A stretch of 64,000 bases of DNA from Neobacillus sp. PS3-12 (GCF_030915385.1 NZ_CP133268.1:1-64000); one strand, 5' to 3'; shown: positions 31,345-39,447, numbered from the stretch's first letter. Made by a program: numbers and translations. The notes: generated by a model not told the origin, from the letters alone.

Positions 31345-31421
31345 CTCCACAGGCAGGATTCGAACCTGCGCCACCAGATCCGTATAACGCTGCAATCGGT
31401 CTACCACTGTATAACTGCGGA
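31345..31421 (-). pseudogene. Decayed or divergent tRNA-like element, RNA locus 1
   Basis: Acceptor TCCGCAG/CTGTGGA and T arm GCAGG-TTCGAAT-CCTGC are intact and AGTGGTAGA marks the D loop, but I cannot form a proper anticodon stem from CCGATTGCAGCGTTATACGG. It corresponds in position to the tRNA-Asn-like gene of locus 2. It may survive only as a processing signal for RNase P and RNase Z. Confidence 0.6.
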
Positions 31422-31427
31422 ATGACG

Positions 31428-31463
31428 AGCGTATTCAGTAAAATTAGTTTTGCCACTTCTTAA
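31428..31463 (-). pseudogene. Fragment of tmRNA 3' region
   Basis: The segment from TTAAGAAGTGG to TTTTACTGAATACGCT closely matches the pseudoknot region of the intact tmRNA at about 34274-34311 (CTAAAGAAGTAGG to TTTTACTGACTACGCT). The tRNA-like domain and the tag region are missing, so this is a deletion remnant. Confidence 0.75.
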
Positions 31464-31470
31464 GTTAATA

Positions 31471-31530
31471 TATCATCTAACCTATATGGAAGATATCTGT
31501 AAATTATGGTAGATCAAATGTCCTAATACC
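31471..31530 (-). promoter_or_regulatory. Conserved upstream block of RNA locus 1
   Basis: About 57 bases that match 34697-34753 at roughly 85-90 per cent by eye. On the minus strand both hold TTTACA, 17 bases, then TTAGAT or ATAGAT, a plausible promoter, overlapped by an inverted repeat (TATCTTCC...GGTTAGAT). Confidence 0.6.
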
Positions 31531-31658
31531 GCAATATACCTAGAAAATCATAATGAATTGTAAAATGTTCCTAAACAACAATAAGAATTTATTAATCCAA
31601 AATGGCTAAATTATTTATAACGAGTGATAAATTCAAATTATCGGTTTGTGGAGGAAAG

Positions 31659-32879
31659 ATGGGTACTGTGAATAAAAAAATCCTAATAATTTCTTCTGAA
31701 CACACAGGTCATGGGCATAAAAGCATTGCTGAATCATTACAAGAAAAAATTGGTGAAAACGAGCAAATAAAAATACATGTTGTTGATGGCTTTGCATTAG
31801 GCGGTTCAGCATTATTAAATATTGGTAAATCATATGGTCCAATTACAAGATATTCTGCCCAATTGTGGAATGCAATATGGCATGTTTCCGCCATGAATAC
31901 TTATGTAATAGACAAAAGTGTTGAAAATTTGATTAAAGGCAATTTTATGAGTTTGCTGGATAAAGTAAAGCCAAATGTTATCTTATCGATTCATCCAAAT
32001 TTTAACGGTTCAGTCATCAATATTTTAAGAAAAGAAGGAATTCAAATTCCTTTTGGAACTCTTATAGCGGATTTAGTTAATATTTATCCAATGTGGTGCG
32101 ACCCTAGAGCAGATTTCATATTAAGCCCGACTTTGGAAGCAAAGGTAAAATGCTTAGAATATGGCGTCCCTAATGAAAAAATTCATGTAGTTGGATTTCC
32201 AGTTAGAGAGCGGTTCTTAAGAAATCAAAGCAAGCCGTTTGAAATCAAATCTGAAATCAGCTTTTTGCTGATGAGCGGTGGTGAAGGCGTAGGGGATATG
32301 AATGCGATTGCTGAAACTTTGCTAAATCACTTTCGTTGCAAAGTGACAATCATTGCAGGAAGAAATGAAACATTAAAAGCAGAGTTAGAAAGCTCTCTTA
32401 AACCTCGTTTTGACAAACGTGTAGACGTATTAGGGTTTACTAAAAACATTCAGGATCTCATGTTGGCTGCAGATATTGGCATCGTGAGAGGGAGCCCAAA
32501 TACGATGTTTGAAGCAGTTGCTACAAATTTACCAATCATTATTACAGGGGCACTTCCGGGGCAAGAAAAAGACAATCCGTTATTTGCAGAAAAACATCAT
32601 TTAGGTGTTTATTGCCAAGACAACGAAGATCTTAAACCGATAATTGATGAACTATTGAAAAATGATGGAGAAAAATTGAAGACAATCATGGAATACCAGC
32701 GATGGATGATCAATCCAAATGCTGCACAAGATATTTTGGATTACGTAACTTCAGCTGAAATAGATCCATTGAAATCAAGGCAGAGAAGAACGACTCCTCT
32801 CGTTCGCGCAACAAGGAAATCTTTTAAAAAATTTAAACGAACAAAGCCTTTCAAAAAATTAATACGCAGAGTCGGATAA
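31659..32879 (+). CDS. MGDG synthase-type glycosyltransferase (UgtP-like)
   Basis: 406 residues, GT-B fold. The N-terminal MGDG_synth domain starts ILIISSEHTGHGHKSIAESL (Gly/His loop as in UgtP and MurG) and carries IADLVNIYPMW; the C-terminal GT28 domain has GGEGVGDMNAI and VRGSPNTMFEAVATNLPIII (nucleotide-sugar site). These enzymes move glucose or galactose from UDP-sugar to diacylglycerol at the inner membrane face. The basic C-terminal tail (TRKSFKKFKRTKPFKKLIRRVG) suits membrane contact. GGAGG lies just before ATG 31659. It sits between the two RNA loci. Confidence 0.85.
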   Translation: MGTVNKKILIISSEHTGHGHKSIAESLQEKIGENEQIKIHVVDGFALGGSALLNIGKSYGPITRYSAQLWNAIWHVSAMNTYVIDKSVENLIKGNFMSLLDKVKPNVILSIHPNFNGSVINILRKEGIQIPFGTLIADLVNIYPMWCDPRADFILSPTLEAKVKCLEYGVPNEKIHVVGFPVRERFLRNQSKPFEIKSEISFLLMSGGEGVGDMNAIAETLLNHFRCKVTIIAGRNETLKAELESSLKPRFDKRVDVLGFTKNIQDLMLAADIGIVRGSPNTMFEAVATNLPIIITGALPGQEKDNPLFAEKHHLGVYCQDNEDLKPIIDELLKNDGEKLKTIMEYQRWMINPNAAQDILDYVTSAEIDPLKSRQRRTTPLVRATRKSFKKFKRTKPFKKLIRRVG

Positions 32880-32907
32880 TAGTGGGCTTTTCGAAATTGA
32901 AGAAGAG

Positions 32908-32946
32908 ATAAAATGTGGCGGAGTATAACTCAGCCACATTTTATCA
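32908..32946. terminator. Bidirectional terminator
   Basis: GATAAAATGTGGC / GCCACATTTTATC stem between converging genes. Confidence 0.85.
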
Positions 32947-32957
32947 GTTGCCTTATA

Positions 32958-33584
32958 TCATGAATTTATTCCACTGTTCGTCAAAGAATTTATATTTTTA
33001 GAAACCTTCTCACTATATGAGTAATCACCGTAACAATATGGATATCTCGATTTGAAAAGACGTTTTTTGCAAGTATAAATCTTTGGATGCTTTTGAACTT
33101 GTAATAGAGAAAATTCTTTCGCTAATTGCTCACTATGTTTTCCTCCGTGTTCTGAAACATAACTAATGTAACCAATCCCCATATTATATGATTGAATAAT
33201 GGTCGCAAAATCAACCTGTTTTTCCTGACCGTAAGATAGGACTTTTCGGAAGTGATTTACTCCTATTTGGATACTTTTATTTGGATCTTTAATCGAATTT
33301 GGAGGCAAACCTATTGATTCAGATGATTGCATAGGATCTCCGCCATTTCCATGACTTTCTTGCTGCATTAATGCCAAGAGAACTGGAGTGTATTTTTCAA
33401 GATTGTATTTTGCTAATTCATTATTTATAAGTGGTTTGTATTCTTTAACTTTGATAAATGGATCCCGTTGAAAATAAGGGATGTCATTGTCCCAATAAAA
33501 ATAAGTGAATAATACAAGTAATGCCAAAAAGGGCACAAATAGGACGAAGCTGGATTGAGTTTTATTCAGTCTTCGTGTAATCAT
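32958..33584 (-). CDS. Lysozyme-like lytic transglycosylase, membrane anchored
   Basis: 208 residues. One N-terminal membrane helix (about 13-29) is followed by a lysozyme-like domain of the CwlT/Tn916 Orf14 kind: LLALMQQESHGNGGDPMQSSES with the catalytic Glu, IQIGVNHFRKVL, IIQSYNMGIGYISYV. It should cleave glycan strands of peptidoglycan outside the membrane. Relatives often belong to conjugative elements, but no conjugation gene is nearby. Its ATG at 33584 follows GGGGAGAAC. Confidence 0.82.
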   Translation of the reverse strand: MITRRLNKTQSSFVLFVPFLALLVLFTYFYWDNDIPYFQRDPFIKVKEYKPLINNELAKYNLEKYTPVLLALMQQESHGNGGDPMQSSESIGLPPNSIKDPNKSIQIGVNHFRKVLSYGQEKQVDFATIIQSYNMGIGYISYVSEHGGKHSEQLAKEFSLLQVQKHPKIYTCKKRLFKSRYPYCYGDYSYSEKVSKNINSLTNSGINS

Positions 33585-33998
33585 TAAAGTTCTCCCCTAT
33601 TTTCTTTCCTAAGTTAATTGATAAGGATGATTTTTTGTTAGTTATAAAAAGCCTTCTTATTATAACAAAATTAATCCTAATACTTGAAGATTATCTTGAA
33701 CTATTTCAACATTTTTTTATCTATTTATTAATGGCTCATTAATGCCGTACCTAAACAGATCATTTGTTTCACTTCTATTGGTTTGGAAGGTTTTGCTTGT
33801 TAGAACATTTGTTCGTTTAACTGCTACTTGAGAAAAAACACATTAATGTGTTTTTAGCACATAGTGTAATTAGTAAAATTAGTTTCCTTTGTGTTTAATA
33901 GGTTCTTTATTCTTAGTTATAGTTTACATAATTATATTATTATCGACTTAAAAGTTTATTATAGTCCATTAAGGAACGTTGTATCAAATTGTTTGAAC
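33585..33998. other. Gene-free stretch before RNA locus 2
   Basis: AT-rich; I see no coding frame with a start signal. A small hairpin AAAAACACATTAATGTGTTTTT lies at about 33836-33857, with T-runs on both strands. Confidence 0.45.
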
Positions 33999-34044
33999 AA
34001 AAAACACTAAACTCCAATACAGATAGAGTTTAGCGTTTTTTATT
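33999..34044 (-). terminator. Terminator of RNA locus 2
   Basis: CGCTAAACTC / GAGTTTAGTG stem with flanking T-runs, about 15 bases after the SRP-like hairpin on the minus strand. Confidence 0.85.
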
Positions 34045-34058
34045 TTTTACTATGTATG

Positions 34059-34130
34059 AGCTCACACAATTTCACTAATTATGGCTGCTGCGTTCCCGCC
34101 CTGACCCGTTCTTAGTGTCATCGTTGAGCT
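34059..34130 (-). ncRNA. SRP helix-8-like hairpin RNA, copy 2
   Basis: 72-nt hairpin. The apical 33 bases are identical to copy 1, with GGTCAGG, GGAA tetraloop and AGCAGCC. The lower stem differs but still pairs: CACTAA with TTAGTG (copy 1 has CATTAG with CTAGTG, so a G-C pair has become A-T and a G-T wobble has become G-C), ACGAT with ATTGT, and AGCTCA with TGAGCT at the base. It starts about 3 bases after the tRNA-Asn-like gene. Confidence 0.8.
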
Positions 34131-34132
34131 AA

Positions 34133-34204
34133 ATTCCGCAGTAGGATTCGAACCTACAACCGATCGGCTAACAGCTGATCTGTCTACCATAAATTATTGC
34201 GGAA
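34133..34204 (-). tRNA. Divergent tRNA-Asn (GTT)
   Basis: Acceptor TTCCGCA/TGCGGAA and T arm GTAGG-TTCGAAT-CCTAC are perfect and the anticodon loop CTGTTAG gives GTT. The D stem hardly pairs and the anticodon stem has one A-C mismatch; CCA is not encoded. It may be a weak tRNA or mainly a processing punctuation mark between tmRNA and the SRP-like hairpin. Confidence 0.7.
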
Positions 34205-34210
34205 TAATAT

Positions 34211-34573
34211 TAGTGGAAATGACGGGAGTTGAACCCGTGTGCAAAGATATTGGCACTTATACATCTACCAGCGTAGTCAGTAAAATTAATTTCGCCTACT
34301 TCTTTAGCTTACTGACAGGCATGGAAGCGGCTAGTCTGATTATTCTCTTCCTTCATCCTACAGACGAAAGGAATTCGGCGTAGTCCACTTAGAATGAGTC
34401 CCTTCCCCTACCACATGGACGATGGAGGGTGGAACCGCTAACGTCTGCTATTAAGCAGCGAAAGCGAAGTTGTTTTGTTGTTTGCCAGTTATAGGCTTTA
34501 ACGTTTGTACGAGATCGTCAACTCGGCTCGCCATATAAGCTCAAACTATCCCTGTCGATACCAAGACATTCCC
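34211..34573 (-). ncRNA. ssrA: tmRNA with tag GKQQNNFAFAA
   Basis: 363-nt transfer-messenger RNA. The tRNA-like domain has acceptor GGGAATG/CATTTCC with the G3-U70 pair needed by alanyl-tRNA synthetase, the D-loop segment TATCGACAGGGAT, and T arm ACGGG-TTCAACT-CCCGT. After CTATAACT the resume codon GGC (34486-34484) opens a frame read G-K-Q-Q-N-N-F-A-F-A-A with TAA TAG stops, the tag frame spanning 34451-34486. Pseudoknot regions follow. The 3' end is ACTA rather than ACCA. Its place between tRNA-Ser and tRNA-Asn is unlike the normal smpB-ssrA locus of Bacillus, and the degron end FAFAA differs from the usual ALAA. It is either a second tmRNA or a relocated one. Confidence 0.92.
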
Positions 34574-34582
34574 ATATGATAA

Positions 34583-34673
34583 TGGCAGAGAAGAAGGGAT
34601 TTGAACCCTCGCGTCGGTTATCCGACCTACACCCTTAGCAGGGGCGCCTCTTTAGCCTCTTGAGTACTTCTCT
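34583..34673 (-). tRNA. tRNA-Ser (GCT)
   Basis: Class II tRNA, anticodon loop CTGCTAA, acceptor AGAGAAG/CTTCTCT fully paired, long variable arm, T-loop TTCAAAT, CCA encoded. First gene of RNA locus 2. Confidence 0.93.
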
Positions 34674-34693
34674 GTAAAAAAACTTACAAGAGA

Positions 34694-34753
34694 AATATAT
34701 CATCTATCCTATTTGGAAGATAGCTGTAAATTTTGGTAGTCCAAAAGTCCTAT
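34694..34753 (-). promoter_or_regulatory. Conserved upstream block of RNA locus 2
   Basis: Matches the block at 31471-31530. TTTACA, 17 bases and ATAGAT form a possible promoter reading into tRNA-Ser. The inverted repeat CTATC...GATAG overlaps it. Confidence 0.6.
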
Positions 34754-34840
34754 TTTTTAAACTTTTCTAGATAATTGAATTAACTCAAAGTTTCAGAAAT
34801 AGGTGACGTAGAAAGGTCACCTCATTTTTACTGAGTTATA

Positions 34841-34975
34841 TCAAAAGAAACCGCCACCAAAGCTTGCTCCAACAATTATTAAAAGAATAAACAATACAAC
34901 AATTAAAACAAATGGGCTCAATCCGCTATAGCCTCCACCGTAGCCGTATCCGCCACAACCGCACCAACCGCACAT
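34841..34975 (-). CDS. YjcZ family small sporulation membrane peptide
   Basis: 44 residues: a Gly/Tyr/Cys-rich start ([18 protein letters not shown]) followed by the family helix [18 protein letters not shown] and a short GGGFF end. YjcZ-type peptides are made in sporulation under late sigma factors and sit in membranes. GGAGGT lies 9 bases before ATG 34975. Confidence 0.88.
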   Translation of the reverse strand: MCGWCGCGGYGYGGGYSGLSPFVLIVVLFILLIIVGASFGGGFF

Positions 34976-35197
34976 CGGAAACTCACCTCCAAAATAGTTC
35001 CACTATTATATATGCAGCTGCCATGATCATTGGAAATGTTCATGTTATGGGATGTCCAAAAATGGTGATTTGTCCTACTTTTTCATACAAACAAACGGGA
35101 CGATTCTTGCTTTTTAAAACAGAAATCCTTAAGATCTGACTTGTGCTAGGCACTGTGTGTAAACGAATTGATGGTAATGTACAATTCGCCATACCAA

Positions 35198-35596
35198 TTA
35201 CTTAGACTTATATTGCTTAAGTAAATCTTCGATAGCAATTCCATTTACCTTCATTCCAGAAATATCGCATCCCTCAATCTCTATATTGGATAAATTACAA
35301 TTCTTAATTTGGCTATTATTCAAATCACAATTTTCCAATATTACTGGCTTTTGTAAAAGATTATTGGGGTCATGCAAAGGATGCCCTTCTGGTGGCATAC
35401 CTATATTCTTTATATATGCTCCTCCAATTTGTGCACCATCAATAAAAAGTTCGCTTAAATTAGCGTCCGTAATTTTCATCCCTGTCAAATTTACATTGTT
35501 CATTTTCATTCCCGTAAGATCGCAGCAACTAAAGTTAGAATTGGGAAGGTACGAAGAACTTGCTGTTAAAGTATCTTTTATATTTTCCAATTTCAT
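35198..35596 (-). CDS. Pentapeptide repeat protein
   Basis: About 132 residues of A(N/D)LXX-type repeats forming a right-handed beta-helix: NFSCCDLTGMKMNNVNLTGMKITDANL and CDLNNSQIKNCNLSNIEIEGCDISGM. A loop with MPPEGHPLHDPN interrupts the helix near the middle. Ligand and role are unknown. ATG 35596 follows GAAGGGG; the GTG nine bases earlier lies inside that site. It is 19 bases after the deacetylase stop side, transcribed upstream of nothing else. Confidence 0.85.
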   Translation of the reverse strand: MKLENIKDTLTASSSYLPNSNFSCCDLTGMKMNNVNLTGMKITDANLSELFIDGAQIGGAYIKNIGMPPEGHPLHDPNNLLQKPVILENCDLNNSQIKNCNLSNIEIEGCDISGMKVNGIAIEDLLKQYKSK

Positions 35597-35614
35597 TTCA
35601 TGCACCCCTTCTAT

Positions 35615-36322
35615 TTATTTTGATGCTAATTTCTGTAGTTCATTGACAGTAATAAACTTATATCCTTCTTTTGATAATGATTGTAATATTCCCTTGATTG
35701 TTTTTAACTCTTCACCAGTGTCATCGTACATTGCGTGGATCAAGATGATTGACCCGGGTTTTACATTCTTCTTCACAGAATTGATTTTGTCAGAAGCAGA
35801 GGTATAATATGTATCTGGTTCGAGAGTCCACATGATGGTGTCTCGGTTATGTTGAGATAAATAATAAGGTAATCCAATAAGCTTTTTTCCGTTTGGGGGT
35901 CTAAAATCGATTTCCCCTTTATATCCAGCTTGTCGAATCAATTGGTCTGTTTTTTCAATTTCCTTTTTAATGAAGGACTGAGATTTCAAAACCATTCGTT
36001 GATGGGAAAAAGTATGATTTCCAATTTGCTCACCGGCTTTTACAAGCTTTTGCGCTTCATCAGGATCTTTTTCAATTTCATTTCCGATAAGAAAAAACGT
36101 TCCCTTTGCATTGTACTGTTCCAATAATGGCAAGATTTTATCTACGTTTTTCGTCGGACCATCGTCAAATGTTAACGCAACTACCTTTTGATTCGTTTGA
36201 ACTTGGGAGGTTAGTTTTCCGAATACTTGGTAAGTTCTCGCATTCATTAATTTATATGTTCCAAGTAAAAGTAGAAAAACGACTAGAATTCCTATGCCAA
36301 GTAACATAATCACTTTTTTCAT
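35615..36322 (-). CDS. Polysaccharide deacetylase (NodB domain)
   Basis: 235 residues, with an N-terminal signal or anchor helix (3-24) and a NodB domain: TFDDGPTKN (catalytic Asp and metal Asp), GNHTFSH (metal His pair), RPPNGK, and LIHAMYD. It removes N-acetyl groups from surface glycans, probably peptidoglycan, outside the membrane. It sits 10 bases upstream of the pentapeptide gene's stop region on the same strand and may share its transcript (deacetylase first, then the repeat protein). Confidence 0.9.
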   Translation of the reverse strand: MKKVIMLLGIGILVVFLLLLGTYKLMNARTYQVFGKLTSQVQTNQKVVALTFDDGPTKNVDKILPLLEQYNAKGTFFLIGNEIEKDPDEAQKLVKAGEQIGNHTFSHQRMVLKSQSFIKKEIEKTDQLIRQAGYKGEIDFRPPNGKKLIGLPYYLSQHNRDTIMWTLEPDTYYTSASDKINSVKKNVKPGSIILIHAMYDDTGEELKTIKGILQSLSKEGYKFITVNELQKLASK

Positions 36323-36489
36323 ATAAACAGCCTTTCTTTAGTAAAAGTTCTTTTACGATAATTCTATAACAAAGAAAAATAAAAGCGATATTTAATTTTA
36401 ATGTTTTTTGAAGATTTCTTTTGACAACACAACAGCCGCATTTCCTGTTTAAGAATTGCGGCTGTTTCAAAAAAATAGTTATTCTATTA

Positions 36490-37197
36490 TTACCAATCGA
36501 GTCGTTTTCCATCTCTGAAGAAACCACCGTTTGGTCCCTCAGGTCCAATGGTTGCTAACCAAAGGATCGACTCAGCTGCTTGCTTAGGAGTTCTTGGAGC
36601 AGATGGACCACCCATATCTGTACTTACCCATCCAGGACAGACTGCATTTATTTTGATATCTCCCTTGGTTTCTGCAGCTAACAATTGGGTCAATCCATTC
36701 AAGGCAAGTTTGGACAACTTGTAGGCACCTACTCCTTGATAAGACATTTCACTCATCGCTCCATAATCTGAAGAGACATTAATAATTCTCCCATAGCCTT
36801 GCTTTTCCATAAGGGATATAAAGGAATGGATGACATGATAAGCCCCGTAGAAATTCGTTGCCATTGTTTTCTCTAGAATGGATGGGTTCATTGTCAATAA
36901 GCTTTCGTTCTCATCCAAATACACACCAGCATTATTAATCAACACGTCTAATTTTCCGTACTGTTCATTAATTTTAATTGCAGCTTGACGAATGCTTTCT
37001 GGGTCTTCTACATCCATCTCTACAAATGAAACATCCAGAGCTGATTCCTTCAGTTTTTGCACAGATTCATGTCCCTTTTTTGGATTCCGACTTGTCAAAA
37101 TGACCTTAAACCCTTTTAAAGTCAATTGTTTAACCAGCTCAAATCCAATTCCTCGATTCCCACCAGTGACAAGCGCAACTCGTTTATCCTGTGACAT
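36490..37197 (-). CDS. SDR family oxidoreductase
   Basis: 235 residues, classical short-chain dehydrogenase: cofactor loop TGGNRGIG, DVEDPE, NNAG, catalytic Ser in NVSSDYG and Tyr-x-x-x-Lys in AYKLSK. An Arg after the second strand (TSRNP) favours NADPH. It resembles carbonyl reductases. Together with the aldo/keto reductase upstream it forms an operon. Confidence 0.9.
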   Translation of the reverse strand: MSQDKRVALVTGGNRGIGFELVKQLTLKGFKVILTSRNPKKGHESVQKLKESALDVSFVEMDVEDPESIRQAAIKINEQYGKLDVLINNAGVYLDENESLLTMNPSILEKTMATNFYGAYHVIHSFISLMEKQGYGRIINVSSDYGAMSEMSYQGVGAYKLSKLALNGLTQLLAAETKGDIKINAVCPGWVSTDMGGPSAPRTPKQAAESILWLATIGPEGPNGGFFRDGKRLDW

Positions 37198-37234
37198 TTA
37201 ACCCCACCATTCTTTCATTATAAATTGCTTTTCA

Positions 37235-38215
37235 CTACTTCCATTTACCAGTTAATACTTCTGTTCGATCAGTTGCAGGTGCAGGTGTTTTTGATAAATT
37301 GGAAATTTTTGTGTACATTTCTTCTGTCATTATAAAATCTGCAGCCGCTATGGAATCTTCTAATTGACTCAAATTGCGTGCCCCAATAATAGGAGCAGTG
37401 ACTGCAGGATTAGCCATTACCCAAGCAACTGCTAAGGTGGAAGGTTTCACATCATGTTCCTGCGCATACTTGGTGAACGCTTCAGCTGTCATATAATCTT
37501 CATTGGTACCATAACGGTCTTGGTAACGGGCATTGTTTACAAGACGGCCCTGCTCAGGGCGTTTATTCAACCCATATTTTCCTGTAAGAAGTCCAGCACC
37601 AAGCGGGCTGTATGTAATGACGCCGATTTGTTCAGACTTCGCCATTGGCATAATTTCCACTTCTGCCTGACGTTTAACGAGATTATACATCGGCTGGATT
37701 AATTCAAAACGAGCAAGTTCTTGTTTTGCAGAAATTCCTAATGCTTTGGTGATTTGCCATGCTGCCCAATTGCTCACTGCTGGGTAGAGAATCTTTCCTT
37801 GTCGCTGCAAGTCATCGAGTGTACGAAGCGTTTCCTCCATTGGTGTTTTATCATCAAAATCATGAACAAAATAAAAATCAATATAATCTGTCTTTAAGCG
37901 CCGCAGACTATTTTCAATACCTTGCATCATATGTTTTCGCGATAAACCTCTGGCATTCACATCAGCACCCGTGTTCCAAAAAACTTTTGTTGTTAAGACA
38001 ATGTCGTCACGCTCATGTGCAATACACTCTCCCAAAATTTCCTCAGACCGCCCATAAACATCGGCTGTATCAAAGAAATTGATCCCTGCTTCCCGACATC
38101 GTCTATACATGGCTTTCGATGTTTCTTCGTCAGCGTCTCCGCCAAAAGACATGGTCCCAAAACATAAATTAGATACCTGAATCCCTGTTTTTCCTACTGT
38201 ACGATATTCCATCAT
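37235..38215 (-). CDS. Aldo/keto reductase
   Basis: 326-residue TIM-barrel NADPH oxidoreductase. The catalytic tetrad can be seen: Asp in FFDTADVYG with its Tyr, Lys in LTTKVFW, His in YFVHDFD. Beta-subunit-of-Kv-channel-like sequence (YSPLGAGLLTGKY). It lies 37 bases upstream of the SDR gene and 50 bases after the MFS gene on the same strand, so MFS-AKR-SDR are probably co-transcribed under the divergent TetR regulator. Confidence 0.9.
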   Translation of the reverse strand: MMEYRTVGKTGIQVSNLCFGTMSFGGDADEETSKAMYRRCREAGINFFDTADVYGRSEEILGECIAHERDDIVLTTKVFWNTGADVNARGLSRKHMMQGIENSLRRLKTDYIDFYFVHDFDDKTPMEETLRTLDDLQRQGKILYPAVSNWAAWQITKALGISAKQELARFELIQPMYNLVKRQAEVEIMPMAKSEQIGVITYSPLGAGLLTGKYGLNKRPEQGRLVNNARYQDRYGTNEDYMTAEAFTKYAQEHDVKPSTLAVAWVMANPAVTAPIIGARNLSQLEDSIAAADFIMTEEMYTKISNLSKTPAPATDRTEVLTGKWK

Positions 38216-38268
38216 GAAAAACCTCCTATATTTTCGTTTTCATTTATTTTAAGTCAATTTTTTCCTAC

Positions 38269-39447
38269 TCACAATTCCAACCCATTTTCATACTTTGTCA
38301 CTTTACGATTCAAGCTAAATGAAAGCGTCGCAATAATTGCCGCAATTGCCACTGACACGGCCCCAATCCAACTGACCGTTTGCACTGTTGAGCTTTTTAG
38401 CGCAATCCCCCCAATTCCTGCGGCCGCAGCGATGCCTAACTGTATGCAGGAGCCATATAGGCTAAGCATGATTCCTGAAACTTCTGGGGCGAGCCAGACT
38501 AAGTTGTACTGCAGACCTGGGCCAGAGGACCATGCCGAAAACGACCATAGCATCAGCAACGGAATGGCAACAAAGGGTGTTCTGGCAATAGTGGATAATA
38601 ATACAAGCGCAATAACATGGATAAATAAGCCACCGACAAGAGTTCGAGGGTTACCAATCAGATCCGTCATGAATCCTCCAAACTTTGAACCTATTAAAGT
38701 AGCGATTCCGAAGGCGAATAAGGCAACGCTCACTTCTCTTTCTCCCATTGATGTAACGGTTAACAAAAAAGGAGCAATATATGAATACATCACCCCATAT
38801 CCTAACTGCCAAAAGAACGTTACACCAAGTCCCATTAAGATTTTCGGTTGCTTCAAATAAGCAAGCTGCTTGCCCAAAGGGACGACTGCCCCGTTTTTTT
38901 CGGCAGGAATCGTTCGCATGATAACGAAGATGGCTAGTAGACTAAGAACGCCAATCCCCGCGAAGATCAGGTTCCAATCGTAAGAAGTAGCTACAATACG
39001 ACCAATTGGTACACCGATGATGATGGCAGCACTAAACCCAATGATCACAGTACCAATCGCCCCTGCTTGTTTTTCGGGCGGTGCTAATTTTGCTGCGGCC
39101 GTCTTGGCAGCAATGGCAAAAACTCCGCTCCCTAAAGCAAGGACAATGCGAGAGAGTATTAGAAAACCGAAACCAGGTAGAGTAATGGTCATCACGCTGC
39201 CAAGGACCATGATAAAAAGAGACAGCATTAGTAACCTGCGCTGATTCATTTTTGTTGTCGTCATGACGACAAGCGGAGAACCGAACGCATTGGCAATCGC
39301 AAATACAGTGATTAGTTGCCCTGCCACCGATACCGATACATTCGCACAGGCAGCTACTTTATCCAAAATACCTGCAATGACGTACTCCGATGTACTGACC
39401 ATGAAAGTAATCAAAGCCAGCATGTAAATTTTCCAGGTGTTTTTCAT
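38269..39447 (-). CDS. MFS efflux transporter (DHA1 type)
   Basis: 392 residues, 12 helices, of the AraJ/YdhP drug or sugar efflux type. N-terminal ITFMVSTSEYVIAGIL and motif C-like GFSAAIIIGVPIGRIVA support a proton antiporter. It is read away from a TetR gene, and the shared intergenic region holds a palindrome (39579-39600), so it is probably induced by the TetR ligand. Confidence 0.9.
   Translation of the reverse strand: MKNTWKIYMLALITFMVSTSEYVIAGILDKVAACANVSVSVAGQLITVFAIANAFGSPLVVMTTTKMNQRRLLMLSLFIMVLGSVMTITLPGFGFLILSRIVLALGSGVFAIAAKTAAAKLAPPEKQAGAIGTVIIGFSAAIIIGVPIGRIVATSYDWNLIFAGIGVLSLLAIFVIMRTIPAEKNGAVVPLGKQLAYLKQPKILMGLGVTFFWQLGYGVMYSYIAPFLLTVTSMGEREVSVALFAFGIATLIGSKFGGFMTDLIGNPRTLVGGLFIHVIALVLLSTIARTPFVAIPLLMLWSFSAWSSGPGLQYNLVWLAPEVSGIMLSLYGSCIQLGIAAAAGIGGIALKSSTVQTVSWIGAVSVAIAAIIATLSFSLNRKVTKYENGLEL

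Noticed and set aside
34441..34486. tmRNA tag read in the wrong phase as ANNKTTSLSLLNSRR
   Set aside because: Aligning to the Bacillus resume codon (GGC after AACT) gives GKQQNNFAFAA with two stops and a hydrophobic Ala-rich end, which fits all known tags.
34912..35139. 75-codon plus-strand frame
   Set aside because: It is the antisense of the YjcZ-type peptide gene and has no start signal.
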